Source: Platynereis dumerilii (Eukaryota > Annelida > Polychaeta > Phyllodocida > Nereididae). From it: a DNA stretch of 64,000 nucleotides. Of this stretch, positions 46,240 to 57,740 are shown piece after piece; within the stretch, counting starts at the first letter, position 1, and each line of letters starts with the position of its first letter. The notes under the pieces were generated by a model. It was not told the DNA's origin, did not search any database, and saw nothing but the letters and a program-made list of their open reading frames with translations. The translations under genes and the position numbers were made by a program. The stretch spans positions 24,530,501-24,594,500 of the forward strand of contig JAPTHN010000011.1 of assembly GCA_026936325.1 (NCBI GenBank), read 5' to 3'.

Positions 46240-49095
46240 CTGGTATAAATATACTTAAAAATAGTGTATGCCTACATTGATCGTTTCCATCAAGTCACAC
46301 TGACCTCATGCCTTTTCCAATTTTTTCATACAAGGACATACATATTGTTTGTTTGTACTTGTTACATATCTCGCCTTCCTTGAAGGAGCTTTGCAAATGC
46401 AGAATAACGACAAATCAGAAAAGCCGTAGTCACTGAACAAAATATTGCTTGGGGAGAAAATTTGTGTCCCGCCTATCTGATATCTTGTCATGCTGTGAAA
46501 GGATTACAGGACATTGAGAAAGAAGTTTTTCTGAAGCTCATCACATCCTGTCATACCTTCCAGATAATCACTTTACAAAACATATTAGTTTTGAATCTAT
46601 CAAATGATATTTTTGTGGGTTTTACATTATCGGAGATTTCTAAATTATACTGCGACGAAAAATCTGGAAGGTTGTTTCCTCTAAGTTATAAGGTCGACTG
46701 TAGCCTCTTTTGAAAGTTCAGGTTTCTCTCATAAAGACTGTACGTCAATAGTTTATTACGATGAAGAATCTGTAAGTTGTCTTGTCTGGTGTGTAGTTTT
46801 CAACACATTATAAAATGAATATACTCTTTACTTCAGGTTTTGGATGACACGTAGCTCATTACTGCTTTGACAATTGTGTTGACTAAAATAGACAAGATTT
46901 CTTTGTGTTGACTAAGTAATTAGTCATTTGAGATGTGGGCCTCAATTTTGTTGTCAAGGGGGAAAGGAATGTCTTTCACTTCCAGACAAATCACTACAAT
47001 CATTGTTAATTCCAAATTGCAGTCTGCCAAATCTGTCCATTACAGAGATCAGATTCCGAGAAAATTGCTCCCAAATGTTGGCACGTTTTACGTAAATTGG
47101 GATAATTGCCAGTCTCTCCGGGCAAGTAGATGAGATATAGACATCATGGTGGATACCAGTACCAAATTTATGCTTCGCATGGGGTTTTCTGATCTGGTTA
47201 TTGGTTAATCAATTTGACCGTTTGAATTTACCGATATGGTTCAATTGACCCAACTAATGTTGTAAAGTGACTCAATCAGATCACACTTGTTCTGGATTGA
47301 ATATTAACTATATGAGTTACCTTTCTAGATTAGGATAACAAATGTTGAGCTTTAATGCAATGCCATACCGAACAGGAAGAAACTAAATGTGATCTTCATC
47401 GATACATGGTTTATAAATTATCATTAGAAAGCTTATCGTGTTCCCAACGTTGCCCATTCTTTTGTGATATTACGAAGCACAGACATTTGCTTTTATGGTC
47501 AACCACTTTTTCTCATATTACGCAGCCAGTGCCAGAGCATCTGGCTTTAGATTACCATGGTAAGCTGTGAGAAAATGTGGGCAAATAAATCAAGCATGAG
47601 AGGCAGCGGACTGTAGAGGCAGCCCTGTTTGTTGGGAAAAAATACAGTTGGTAATTCTCAGGGGAGCATAAGTTTTATGGACTTCTGGCCGAATAAGGAT
47701 AGCATCATGAAATATGGGGACTGATTCACGGATAGCAGGTCCACTGAACGGCTGCAAAATGCAGGAGAGTCAGTACAAAGACCAATTGCTGGGCTCGTAT
47801 AATGTGGTTGAAGTGACTCGGGCTCATCAAAATTAATGATTTAACACTGGAGAAATGGATTAGTTAATCATCATTAGAAATATGTCTGCAAATTCTTTGC
47901 AAACTTTCACCTTCAGGTTGTGAATAGGCGAAAGTTGTCGGAAGAAGTATTTCAAAAGTCCAGCTCATATATCTTTGTCCTTGACTTCTTCTTGATTATA
48001 AATCCATTATCAAGAAGATTCACAAGTGCTTTTTGTTAATGTTTCAGAACCAGAAATCAGTTTTGTACCTTTCCATTTTCCAGTCAGAAATATTTTCCTC
48101 TTGAGGCAACTCATCGAAATTAGCTGAGACAGCATAGCTCTGAGAAATAATCAGACCAGACTTGTCTGGAATTGCTGAAGCCAGAAAACAGCTAGACTGG
48201 TCAAAAAGCAGTGTGGCAGACAGACAGCTCTTATTTCTGTTGAGATCCCAAATGCAGAAATCCATGACTTGATTTATGGGATTAACAAAGGGAGTTTAAA
48301 AGCAAAAGTTAAAATGCATTAGCTGAATGACTTAATAAGTCAAAAAACGGCAATTTGGGACAGTTACTGCAAAGCCGAAATAACTTAATCTGAGCCTATA
48401 ATTGTAAAATGTGTCGTTCACAGTTTAAGCTATTCACTTCTTAAGGTAACTCATTGAAATTAGTAAATATAATGAGTCTCCTGATGAGGTTTTGTTTCCC
48501 TCGGTCCCATGGCCGTTTTACTTTTGACTTCATTTTCCCTTGGTTTTTTTAAATTTCGAGTTCCCTTAACCCCTATCCTGATCTTCTATATTGGCACCAC
48601 TGTTTGCTTGCACAATTCATGCCAAAATTCATTCCCATTCATGGTGGCTAATTAAATTCGTCAGCTTTCATTTTCCAAGAGAACACTGAATGATTTTCAG
48701 TAATTGCCATCCATTGATAGTCTCTCACCCATGCAACTGGAGCGTCTGTTTGATAATGTTTTAAAATGTGCTTTTGATTTCATTGATCAGCAACTATTGA
48801 CGAGCAAAATTATTAAATGCAATATGGACAACCTGCACAATTGTTCACACAAAGTAACCAAAAGAGATGGTGTCTTCAAAAGCCCCTGGATCTTTTGATC
48901 TGTGCTGAGCACAAATATGTCCAGTAATGATTTCTAACATATATCTGCAATGGCAGATTCATACAGACACTCCAGGACCATCCGATTTATTCCATATATC
49001 TCAATAAAGAAACAGAATTAGAATGCATTCGTCAGTGTTCAGCCCTACTTTGTACAGTAATATACTCTGAATGTTGGAACCTTAGAGCCTACATT

Positions 49096-49298
49096 GTAAA
49101 ATGTGAAATTTTGAGTCAGTTCCAATGATCGAGTGAGACGGTTGCACAATTCCTTTGAGCTAAACATAGCTTGTTGTTTTCATCTAAGATAATCTGTCCG
49201 TTATCATAATTTAAACAAAAAGCTATTTCGGCTCAAAGGAATTGTGCAAACATTATCCCAATCATTTAAGCAGACTCAAAATTGAAATTTTACAACGT
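49096..49298. mobile_element. Second copy of the TGTAAAAT-ended MITE
   Basis: Same family as 7349-7545: GTGAAATTTTGAGTCAG at the left, the inverse at the right, shared GAGTGAGACGGTTGC and CATAGCTTGTTGTTTT inside. Unit F has unrelated sequence here. Confidence 0.7.
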
Positions 49299-49837
49299 TG
49301 ATTACATTATGCCCACTTGAGCCATAGGATATTTACGTTGAGCTGTCGTGCTGACATTGACACTTTTTTGGCCCTCTTTGTTGCCTCATGTAAATTTCAA
49401 CAGCACCTGCTGCTCTCTGTCCTTGACATCTCATGACTGTGAATTATGGTCTGAATCAAGCAGCTGCTGTTGTGGTGTAAGCCACATTTTTCCCAGCTTT
49501 TGTGTATCCCACTATACATGTACAGTGGGGGCGGAGGTTTGCTTACACCAGACCAACCTGAGAGGTGAGGATGTTGTCTAATGTTTCATAAGGTATCCGT
49601 TGGACCTACTTGAGACAAATCTAAAATTAAGGAAAAAGTATGCATACAGAAGCCAATATGTATACATAATGTTTATCTGATAATTGCAAGAAAAACTTGA
49701 TGCCAACTCCCCTGACAACATTTACCGCATTTTTGTGAAGTTGTAATAAAAAAATTAATCCTTCTTCCAACGTGACAATCGCAATCCTCAGTTTGAGATC
49801 ATTCAAAGCAATTGCATGTATATTTCAATGCTTTATA

Positions 49838-50078
49838 CCATTCGACACCTCTGTAAGCCAATCACATGCCAGTATTTCAGGGAAATAATTCCCATATTCT
49901 TTGTTTTCCAGTTATACTCTCATGTTTGACTGTTTTTCTCATGTTATAAGCCGGTTATTCGCCATGGTATCAGGAATATGTGTTTATCACATCTCGGGCT
50001 TAAGCCCTCAGGTGATATATCACATATTCCCTCTCCCGTGGTAAATAACCTATACTACCATGGTAGATAACCTATAAT
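49838..50078. mobile_element. About 240-bp insertion in unit G
   Basis: Absent from unit F (about 44540). It ends in CCATGGTAGATAACCTATAA and has inner inverted repeats (GGTTATTCGCCATGG / CCGTGGTAAATAACC). Probably a miniature element; superfamily unclear. Confidence 0.55.
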
Positions 50079-50190
50079 AATTGGTGTCTGCTTGTTGTTT
50101 CAAACACTTTCTTTGTAGAAAGCCACGTACAATAATTTAACTTATACAGGAAAAGGCTGTGAAAGGATTAGAAAACTGAATTTTATAGTA

Positions 50191-50841
50191 CACTCACCAG
50201 CAAAAGAAATGCAACACTTGATTTTAGCTCATATTTTTACAAATAATTTTTTTTTGCCAAAACCGAATTAATGGCATTGATTCTATCGTCGACTAGCATA
50301 AACGTACCAAAAATCATTCAATTGCGACCATTTCCTGTCTTTCTCTGGTCCATTTTGTCAAATTATAGATTTTGCAAAAAAAGAGACCTTACGTTCAATT
50401 TTTTTCGAGCATCTCTGAGACATGTTGGAAACATCTGATGAAAATTTCATAAAAATATCACAATTAAAAGACATGAAACTCAATCACTTTCATCACTGTT
50501 TTTCAAACTTTGTGAAACGCAAAATTTCAAAGTTTTGTGTAAAATCTAAAAATGAAGTTGCTGAAGTGATTTTTCGGCTTTTGGTCCTTTATTAGGCAGA
50601 CTTTCAAATGACATCATCCTTTCGGTTATAAGTTGAATGTAAGGTTTCTTTTTATGAAAAAATCTCAAATTTGATAAAATGGACCAGAGCAGGACAGGAA
50701 ATGGTCGCAGTTGAATGATTTTTGGTATGATTATGCTAATTGACAATAGAATCAATGACATCAATTTGGTTTTGGCAAAAAAAATGTATTAGCAAAAATA
50801 AGAGCTAAAATCAAGTGTTGCGTTTCTTTTGCTGGTGAGTG
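50191..50841. mobile_element. Tc1/mariner-type MITE (TA duplication)
   Basis: 651 bp with long terminal inverted repeats beginning CACTCACCAGCAAAAGAAA, flanked by TA (50189-50190 and 50842-50843). Unit F shows the empty site ATAGTACTTG at about 44641. The arms are similar for about 200 bp; the middle is not palindromic. No transposase frame. Confidence 0.85.
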
Positions 50842-51289
50842 TACTTGTAGTACTTATGGCACGGCGAGTGTAAACCAACCTTGCAATGGGAGGATATCAG
50901 GCATAGGCCTACTTCATACTCTGTATGAAACGTATTCTGTTTGAAAGGCAATTAGACATTAAGTAGTTTCAATGTTTTTGCAAAGAGCTAACGAAAATAT
51001 TTTGTCCCAAAATAGTGTGTTACAGCAGGTTGTCCCAGAAGAAAAGCTTCTGAAGTGTTAGCCAATATGTGTGGCATTTTGTAATATAATGCCTCTTAAC
51101 CCAGAAAGCATGTTCAAGACCACTTTGGAGCTTCAGATAGCTTTAAATTAATCTGTGTAATAAATTAGTTTTTCCATTAGTGGCTGATATATTTTGACTG
51201 AATGTTTTTCTTCCTGAAGTGTCAGATTAAAATGATCTAAGCCAGTGATCAATGCTGAATGTGTTTTGCGGCTGCCTGAAATTTTAATA

Positions 51290-51756
51290 AGCAAAGGCGA
51301 ACATCTGTCCTCATGCCTTGTTATTCTACATGACTTATAAGCAATTTGTGAGATAATGTCCTATACTTTCAATACTATCAAAACAAGTCACAGTGATCAC
51401 CAATCAATGACGTCACAAGATACTCCATGAAAAACTTATAGTTCATTTCAATGCAATGGATAGGGCCAGTGGTGAGGTCATTGATGGCTGAATGTACATA
51501 TATAGTACTTGTCATTCTTCTTTTTTTCTGTCCAGTAAGTTTTCCCTAATTTTGACTTAGATTTGCTTGTACAGTGGTCCCTGCGTTATAGGACTGCCCC
51601 TTTTGTGGCTATGAAGTGGTCTCTCGTAGGGGTGTGGTCTCTCACCGATGTGAAAAATTAGGCTTTGTGTGGGAGGGAGTCGGTCACCTAAGCAAGTTGG
51701 TCTTACAACAGTGGGTCTTATAATGCATGTACCACTGTACTTTTGTTTATATCTAA
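51290..51756. other. Non-coding stretch
   Basis: AT-rich sequence with a TACAGTGGTCCCTGCGTTAT / ACCACTGTAC inverted pair at about 51572 and 51731, possibly the ends of a short element. No gene recognised. Confidence 0.35.
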
Positions 51757-52124
51757 AACGTTTGAACAAAGACGTAACTTTTGTTTTGGACTGTGGCACT
51801 GTAAAAATGGCACTTTGTGTGTTATCATGCCGATGATTTGTCATGATCAAACCCAATACTTTCAATGTTAATTTGGTTCAAGGAGACTTATCCCACTTGT
51901 TTTTGACAGCCAAATGAAAGGATTATGTATCTGATTTTCACTCTAAAATTTGGTATGAGAAGTTAAATGGCTTACTCTCGATCATGACTAATCAAACAGC
52001 CTCTGTGTTTCCCATGTTGAAAGTAGAGAAGATGACACTTCATCGGCTATCATGAGTCACGAAGTGTCATTTTCACAGTGCCACAGTCCACTTTATAATT
52101 CTACATCAAAGTTTTTCGCTGTAA
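51757..52124. mobile_element. Copy 3 of the 368-bp-class MITE
   Basis: Inner inverted repeats GGACTGTGGCACTGTAAAAA and its inverse are clear, with a right end of TTTTTCGCTGTAA. The left outer end is diverged. Confidence 0.65.
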
Positions 52125-52439
52125 TGGTTACAGTGAAGTCAATATACTGTTAAAACTTTTGTTTCTTTCTTAAGTTTCCTCTGTTTACTCAATTCTATTG
52201 CCAAACTCCGGGAGAATGAACATTGCATTGTTGTGGACACTTCTCCAACACAGGACGTTTCCAGATGCAAATTACATTTTTTGGTGTTTTGTTACCCAGA
52301 AACGATTAGGATGCTGTGTATGCCCAAAGCATATATAATCACTCACAAATATCCACAAATATCCACAAAAGACTGTCACAGATTTTTGCTTAGTCTTTTG
52401 ACTTTGACCAAAGAGCCTATTTGACTATTAGCCTATTTG

Positions 52440-52715
52440 ATATTAGGCTTAATTTTCATTGGATATTAGATTGGAATCTCATTGAATTCCGAGTGTCCAA
52501 TGAAAATGCAGCTTAATATCCACTGGCCAATCATGGCTCTGTGGATATTAGGCTTGACTGTCATTGGCTAGGATATTTGGCTGGATTCTCATTGGACAGG
52601 ATATTGGGTGGCATTCTCATTGGACAAACTATTAACTACAGTGCCCCCTACTGTGGATATTAGGGTGAATTCTCATTGGTCAAGATATTAGGGGGTATTC
52701 TCATTGGTCAGTTCA
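52440..52715. repeat. 28-bp minisatellite with regularly spaced CCAAT boxes
   Basis: Units resemble GATATTNGGNTGGATTCTC plus ATTGGACA. ATTGG (inverted CCAAT) falls at 52563, 52591, 52619, 52675 and 52703, steps of 28, 28, 56 and 28 bp. Less regular ATTGG or CCAAT words occur at 52458, 52497 and 52527. Confidence 0.8.
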
Positions 52716-52854
52716 CTATTATCCAAAGTTAGATATTTGTCAAAATCCACAATAGTATAAAAGAGTTATTGTGAGTGACTTGGGCATGTATCCAAAGTAT
52801 AAGATCTTTGGCAAAATCCACTATAGTCAGGAGTGAGCGATAATGCGTGTTTTA

Positions 52855-53060
52855 GGCATGCGCCCAAATGACCTATATTTTGCCCAAAGGCCTCGCGGAT
52901 ATTTTGAACAATGCGATGACTTTAGGAAAGTCATGCCAAAAGGAGTCATAATGCCCAAAAGCCCTATAGTTTGCCCAAAGACCCCATAATTTGCTAAAAG
53001 ACCCTATATTTTTGCCCAAAGGCCTAATATCCATGCCCAGTAGGCCTATTGGGCACAATA
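52855..53060. repeat. Degenerate TTTGCCCAAAGGCC repeats
   Basis: TTTGCCCAAAG-RCC-like words recur at about 20-35-bp spacing, ending in AATAGTGGATATTGGCAG, which relates it to the preceding 28-bp array. Together they form one repetitive block of about 700 bp. Confidence 0.65.
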
Positions 53061-53115
53061 GTGGATATTGGCAGTAACAGATGCTGAGTACAGCAAATTG
53101 TGTCATAAACAATGG

Positions 53116-53231
53116 CATAGGCGTAGGAGGTCAATTAATTTTGGGGGGCTGCCCGAAAAATATTGCCCAAATAGCCCCAAAAAATAAAAATTCCCAAAAT
53201 TTCCCCAGCCCCCCTCCCTCCTACGCCTATG
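53116..53231. mobile_element. 116-bp hAT-type MITE with 8-bp TSD
   Basis: The ends are CATAGGCGTAGGAGG and its inverse, flanked by AACAATGG at 53108-53115 and 53232-53239. Paralogous empty sites near 28790 and 30430 read AAACAATGACAATACTGAGG. An 8-bp duplication and the GCGTAG-containing end fit hAT. Confidence 0.85.
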
Positions 53232-53473
53232 AACAATGGTGTGCTGCTGAGGTAACCAACTGTGAAATTGATCATTTATGCTTTTATGCATTTTCGCATG
53301 CAATGAACCACATGTTTTCCAGGCATTTGCTGCGTTCCAAAGCTATTGGGCCTAAATTCATACAACTGTACCAATGTTACACTGAATGGGCGTCTTTCCT
53401 TCACCAAGCGTAGGTAGAGGTAGGGGGGTATTTGATTAAAACTAGTCTGTGTCAAGTGATGGTTACTAATGAT

Positions 53474-53497
53474 TTCTCTTTTTATTTCCAGGTGAGT
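53474..53497 (+). promoter_or_regulatory. Candidate recursive splice site 2
   Basis: Paralogue of 31938-31962: ACTAAT branch point, pyrimidine tract, CCAG joined to GTGAGT (junction 53491/53492). A 51-nt stretch that is open in phase 0 follows and ends at GTAAGA, so a micro-exon is the alternative. Confidence 0.4.
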
Positions 53498-53784
53498 AAA
53501 GAAATGTTTGGTGTGAATATTCTGATCCTTTGTAGTTTTAAGGTAAGAACCAAACTCAATGTCTGATTGCAAATATTTTCAAAAAGATGGGTGACCTTTT
53601 TGCAAATCCATGTGACACAAAACACATTGAAATTTGATATCATTCTCCTTGCTGCGTGAAATGGCATACCTTTAATCTCCGGTTGTAGGGTCCAACATAT
53701 ATACTCCACACCCACAAGCATTCCCTTTTCTGCTCTGCTTTAAATAAACACATTTCGGCTGGGGTTAAAATATTATACTCAGTA

Positions 53785-53955
53785 TTTGTAAAGTTTCCAC
53801 ATTCAATACGTCCTGTTAGGACTGTCTGGCACACCAATATATCAACACAGGGTATTTCAGTTGTACAGCAAATACCCAAGTGAAATACCCTGTTTTGATA
53901 TATTGGTGAGCCAGACAGTCTAAACAGGACGTATTGAAAGTGGCAACTTTACAAA
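53785..53955. repeat. 171-bp near-perfect hairpin
   Basis: Arms of about 75 bp (from TTTGTAAAGTT and its inverse) with a loop of roughly 15-20 bp around TACAGCAAATACC. Only a few mismatches by eye. It may be a miniature element or the source of a double-stranded transcript. No target duplication found. Confidence 0.85.
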
Positions 53956-54060
53956 GTTCGTTTTCATTTACATGGTTATGTCTTTTAGGGCTACTTTCTT
54001 ATGAATCATAATCCCGTACTTTCTATACTTCTTTTGTTAGACCATCTCTGTTTGGTAGAT

Positions 54061-54530
54061 TTCTTATTTATTTATTTATTGAATATATTTGAAATGGGTG
54101 ACAATTCAGCTCAACTGTTTTTCAAGTGACCCGTGTATACAAGTATATACATAAAACAACAATACATATCACAGGGCATATTAAGTAAAAATAGATAGTT
54201 ATTTACATTAAAAAGGAGTAAAAACTATTAAAACAAAAATGAGAAAAAAATTAAACTAAACTTAAATAACTTCCTTAAGTTAAATTTAAAATCATTGACA
54301 TCATGTATATCTTTTAAAAACGATGGTAGCCCATTCCATAAAATCGCACCTGAGTACGTTTAGCAAATTGACTAGAGACACATGGCACATATATATTCAT
54401 TTCATGACTTCTGGTACATCCTCCATTGACATCACAGTTGGTCTCCTTTTTATTTTTACCAGATAGCAAATTCAAAGGCTTCAGGTGAAGATTGGGCTTA
54501 TTGGCACATGGGTGAAATCATATCTTCTTT
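54061..54530 (-). mobile_element. 3' end of a non-LTR retrotransposon (LINE)
   Basis: On the minus strand the C-terminal reverse-transcriptase end is recognisable: AILWNGLPSFLKDIHD then FKFNLRKLFK, close to the LWNxLP...FKxxLK end of CR1/L2/Jockey-like elements. Upstream, NIYVPCVSSQFAKRT continues in another frame, so at least one frameshift is present. An A/T-rich 3' region ends in AATAAATAAATAAATAAG, a tail of TAAA repeats. Strongly 5'-truncated and dead. The exact 5' edge is uncertain. Confidence 0.75.
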
Positions 54531-56893
54531 AAAGTGGCCAATTACTTATAATACTCAGTAAATATATAATTATGTAGCTCTGCATGTCCTGTCTGAATGG
54601 CGTCTGGCTTTAAAACTCCTCTTGACATTCCAAGAGTTTTCTAAAAACACCAAAATGGTACAGTTGCCATACTATATGGTGTGCGCCAGTAAGCAAGAAA
54701 AAGCAATATGAGTGGGATGATTTTATATCACAGTTTCAAATTTCTTACTTCAGGTTTTGAGTGAGCTATATTTAGAAAAGGAGCCTTTTGATTCTTCCTC
54801 AATCAATTCCCAGAATCTTATGCAGCGTGTTATGTTCTAAATTGGGCGGTTTTTTAAAAGCCCTTGAAAAGGTTATTAAGCTTGCGAGATAACTTCATGA
54901 CTTAGCCTGTCTTCAAAAGATTTCACTTCTAGCTTCCTTTGTCTTTCAGTCATTCTTTTTGCTGCCTCGGTTTAGTAGTTTTAGTTTATAGTGAGTCAGA
55001 ATTAATTTGCAAGGGTTTTCCACATTGTCACAGTTTGCCTGGGTCTGACTATTACGTATTGTGATGACATTTCGGATACTTGGGATAAGACACAAATTCA
55101 GGATAGCGTCACACTCTCGGGGAGATATTCATTTAATCTGAGACAGACTCAGTGTCAACAAAGTCCGGTTTTGGTCAGGAATTATTCTTCTGCTTATGCT
55201 GAGTATTAATGCAAGGACACATGTCTCCTGAGTATGCTGGCTTCTGTAGAGCATGCCAGAGCATCTTAGATGGTATTAAATGAGGTAAGGTTGGTATAAG
55301 TTTGGCCTTATGGACACTGCCAGGGTCACTCCGAGGGTCGCGAAATGTGAGGAGGATATTCTGGTGGTTGTCTGCCCCAAATCCAGCTGTGACTGTGGGG
55401 GATGGTTTTGGTCATCACTTGGCAGTTTCTGCTTAAATACTTCTGAAATATACTTTGTAAAAACTGAAGGTATAAATAAAACACCAAGCAGGTTCATCGG
55501 CGTTGTCCCAAGTACACACTCAAAGTGAGGTTTTCATGTTGCGAAAAGTGTCTGTTATTTGACCTCATTGTTTCAAATACAGTTTGTATAATGCTTTTAG
55601 TCCCCTTTTCAGATTCCATCCCAAACGGCTGTAAAATGTTTTTTTAAATAATTTTCGCACAATTCTACCAAGAACAGTCTCTTTGTGTTTCATTTGTGAT
55701 TTGTGAGAAACGTTTAGTCGTTTAAGCCTTGATCAAAGCCCAGGACAACTATTGAGCGCTCCTCTAAAGGTATTGTTCTGCATTTAGGTTTTGAGCTCGA
55801 TCACCTTTTATCCTTACACTGTGCTACTTTTTTTAGATGTCTGAATTGAAAGTAATGAAATGTTCAATTAAAAACTTAAAAGCTTCTGCTGATTATTGGC
55901 ACGCATTCAGTTACCCATGCAGCACTTAGCAATGCATGTTATGAGACCATTTTCGCAATGTGCTATATCAGCTATATGGAATTTTTCCAAATTTGTAATA
56001 TACATTTCTGGCTTTTACGTTTGCAAATCCCCCATAATGATTAGCATTCAGTGTGAACCCACCTGTGGCATAGCTAAATTACTTCTATAGGAGACAAGCT
56101 TTCGTTTCATAGTCTTTGTTCTGGTAACCTTTTCTCACTTTGATATATTTGCTTGTTTTAAGAACACAATGCCATTTTGCACGCAAATGCTCACTTCATG
56201 TCTGTGTTTTAAAGGTAAGACCAACTTGCTTCAGGATGCACCCTGATCCTACTCCTATGTTTCTTCCTTTGAAAGTTGAGTGCCTTGGATTTAACAAGAT
56301 CTTCTTTGCTGCTCCACTGATATATCTGGCTCAGATTCTTTGGTTTCTCTCTTCATTCCAGTTTTCCGTTCCAAGCAACAATGGCGACTAGTTTCTTCTT
56401 GAGATGTTGTAATACACTGAAGTGGTATCTCTAATATAGGGAAAATGTTTTCAGCAAGTTAAGGATATTTTCCATGGAAACCTTGTTTTGTAATACTCAC
56501 TATATTTTTCTCTTGAGAGAAGATATATGTGACAGGTAATTTTTTACTGGGATTTTGCGTAAAAACACGTGAACGTGCCGTCTGCAGACTCGTGGGATGG
56601 TGTCACATCTTCAGAGAGATACTAAAACATGAGCGACTGCATGCTTGCAAACGAAGTAAGCTATTGCTCTCAAAATATTCTGTTTTGTTTCAACAGGAAA
56701 TAACCCTCCAAATCAGTTTGATTCAGCAGAAGATGAAAGATATCTATTGTCAAACATGAACTAGAGTTTTAAGTATTTGGCAACCTTATGAGTATCCTGA
56801 AGGCCATGCACAAAGCTTTAAGAACAGACGTGTTCAGGTATGGGAATTTTAACTTCTGTATCATTGTTAAATGCAATATTCATGCAAGTCTTT

Positions 56894-57261
56894 TTACAGC
56901 GAAACACTTTGTTATAGAATTTAAGTGGACTGTGGCACTGTGAAAATGGCACTTTGTGTGTCATCATGCTGATGATTTGTCATGATCATACCCAATACTT
57001 TCAATGTTAATTTGATTGAAGGAGACTTATCCCATTTGTTGGTGACAGCCAAACGAAAGGATTACGCATCTGATTTTCACTCTAAAATTTGTTATGAGAA
57101 GTCAAATGGCTTACTCTTGATCATGACTAATCAAACAGCCTCAATGTTTCCTATGTTGAAAGTAGAGAAGATGACACTTCATTGGCTATCATGAGTCACA
57201 AAGTGCCATTTTCACAGTGCCACAGTCCACTTTAATTCTATATCTAAGTGTTTCAGTGTAA
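56894..57261. mobile_element. Copy 4 of the 368-bp MITE
   Basis: 368 bp from TTACAGCGAAACAC to the inverse of TTACACTGAAACAC. Inner arms GTGGACTGTGGCACTGTG and inverse are perfect or nearly so. Confidence 0.75.
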
Positions 57262-57372
57262 AAAACATTTCATCTCGTAATAGTAATATGAGTCCTTCTT
57301 TTTGCAAGATGTATCTTAGGAGGCTGTCTGGTGTGTTAAGATTTTTTTATGTCTTGCCAGGGGTTCCAAATC

Positions 57373-57740
57373 TTACAGCGATGCACTTTGATACTGAAAA
57401 AGAGTGTACGGTTGCACTGTGAAAATGGCACTTCGTGTGTCATCATACAGATGATTTGTCATGATCATACCCAATACTTTCAAAGTTAATTTGATTTAAG
57501 GAGACTTATCCCTCTTGTTGGTGACAGCCAAACAAAAGGATCATGCATCTGATTTTCAATCCAAAATCAGTTATGACAAGTCAAATGGCCTTCTCTTGAT
57601 CATGACTAATCAAACTGCCTCTATGTTTTCCGTGTTGAAAGTATAGAAGATGACACTTCATCAGCTATCATGAATCACAAAGTGCATTTTTCACAGTGAA
57701 CTGATCCTCATTTTTTCTTTATCAAAGTGCATCGCTGTAA
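57373..57740. mobile_element. Copy 5 of the 368-bp MITE
   Basis: 368 bp, the same length as copy 4. The ends TTACAGCGATGCACTTTG and the exact inverse define the family's outer repeat. It lies only 111 bp from copy 4 in the same orientation. Confidence 0.75.

Larger units (their letters stand above)
45090..51280. repeat. Tandem unit G
   Basis: Copy of unit F without the 37.7-40.4 kb elements, but with its own insertions at 49096-49298, 49838-50078 and 50191-50841. Colinear with F throughout (for example CAGATAATCA near 41354 and 46560, CATGAGAGGCAGCG near 42370 and 47595). No gene recognised. Confidence 0.8.
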
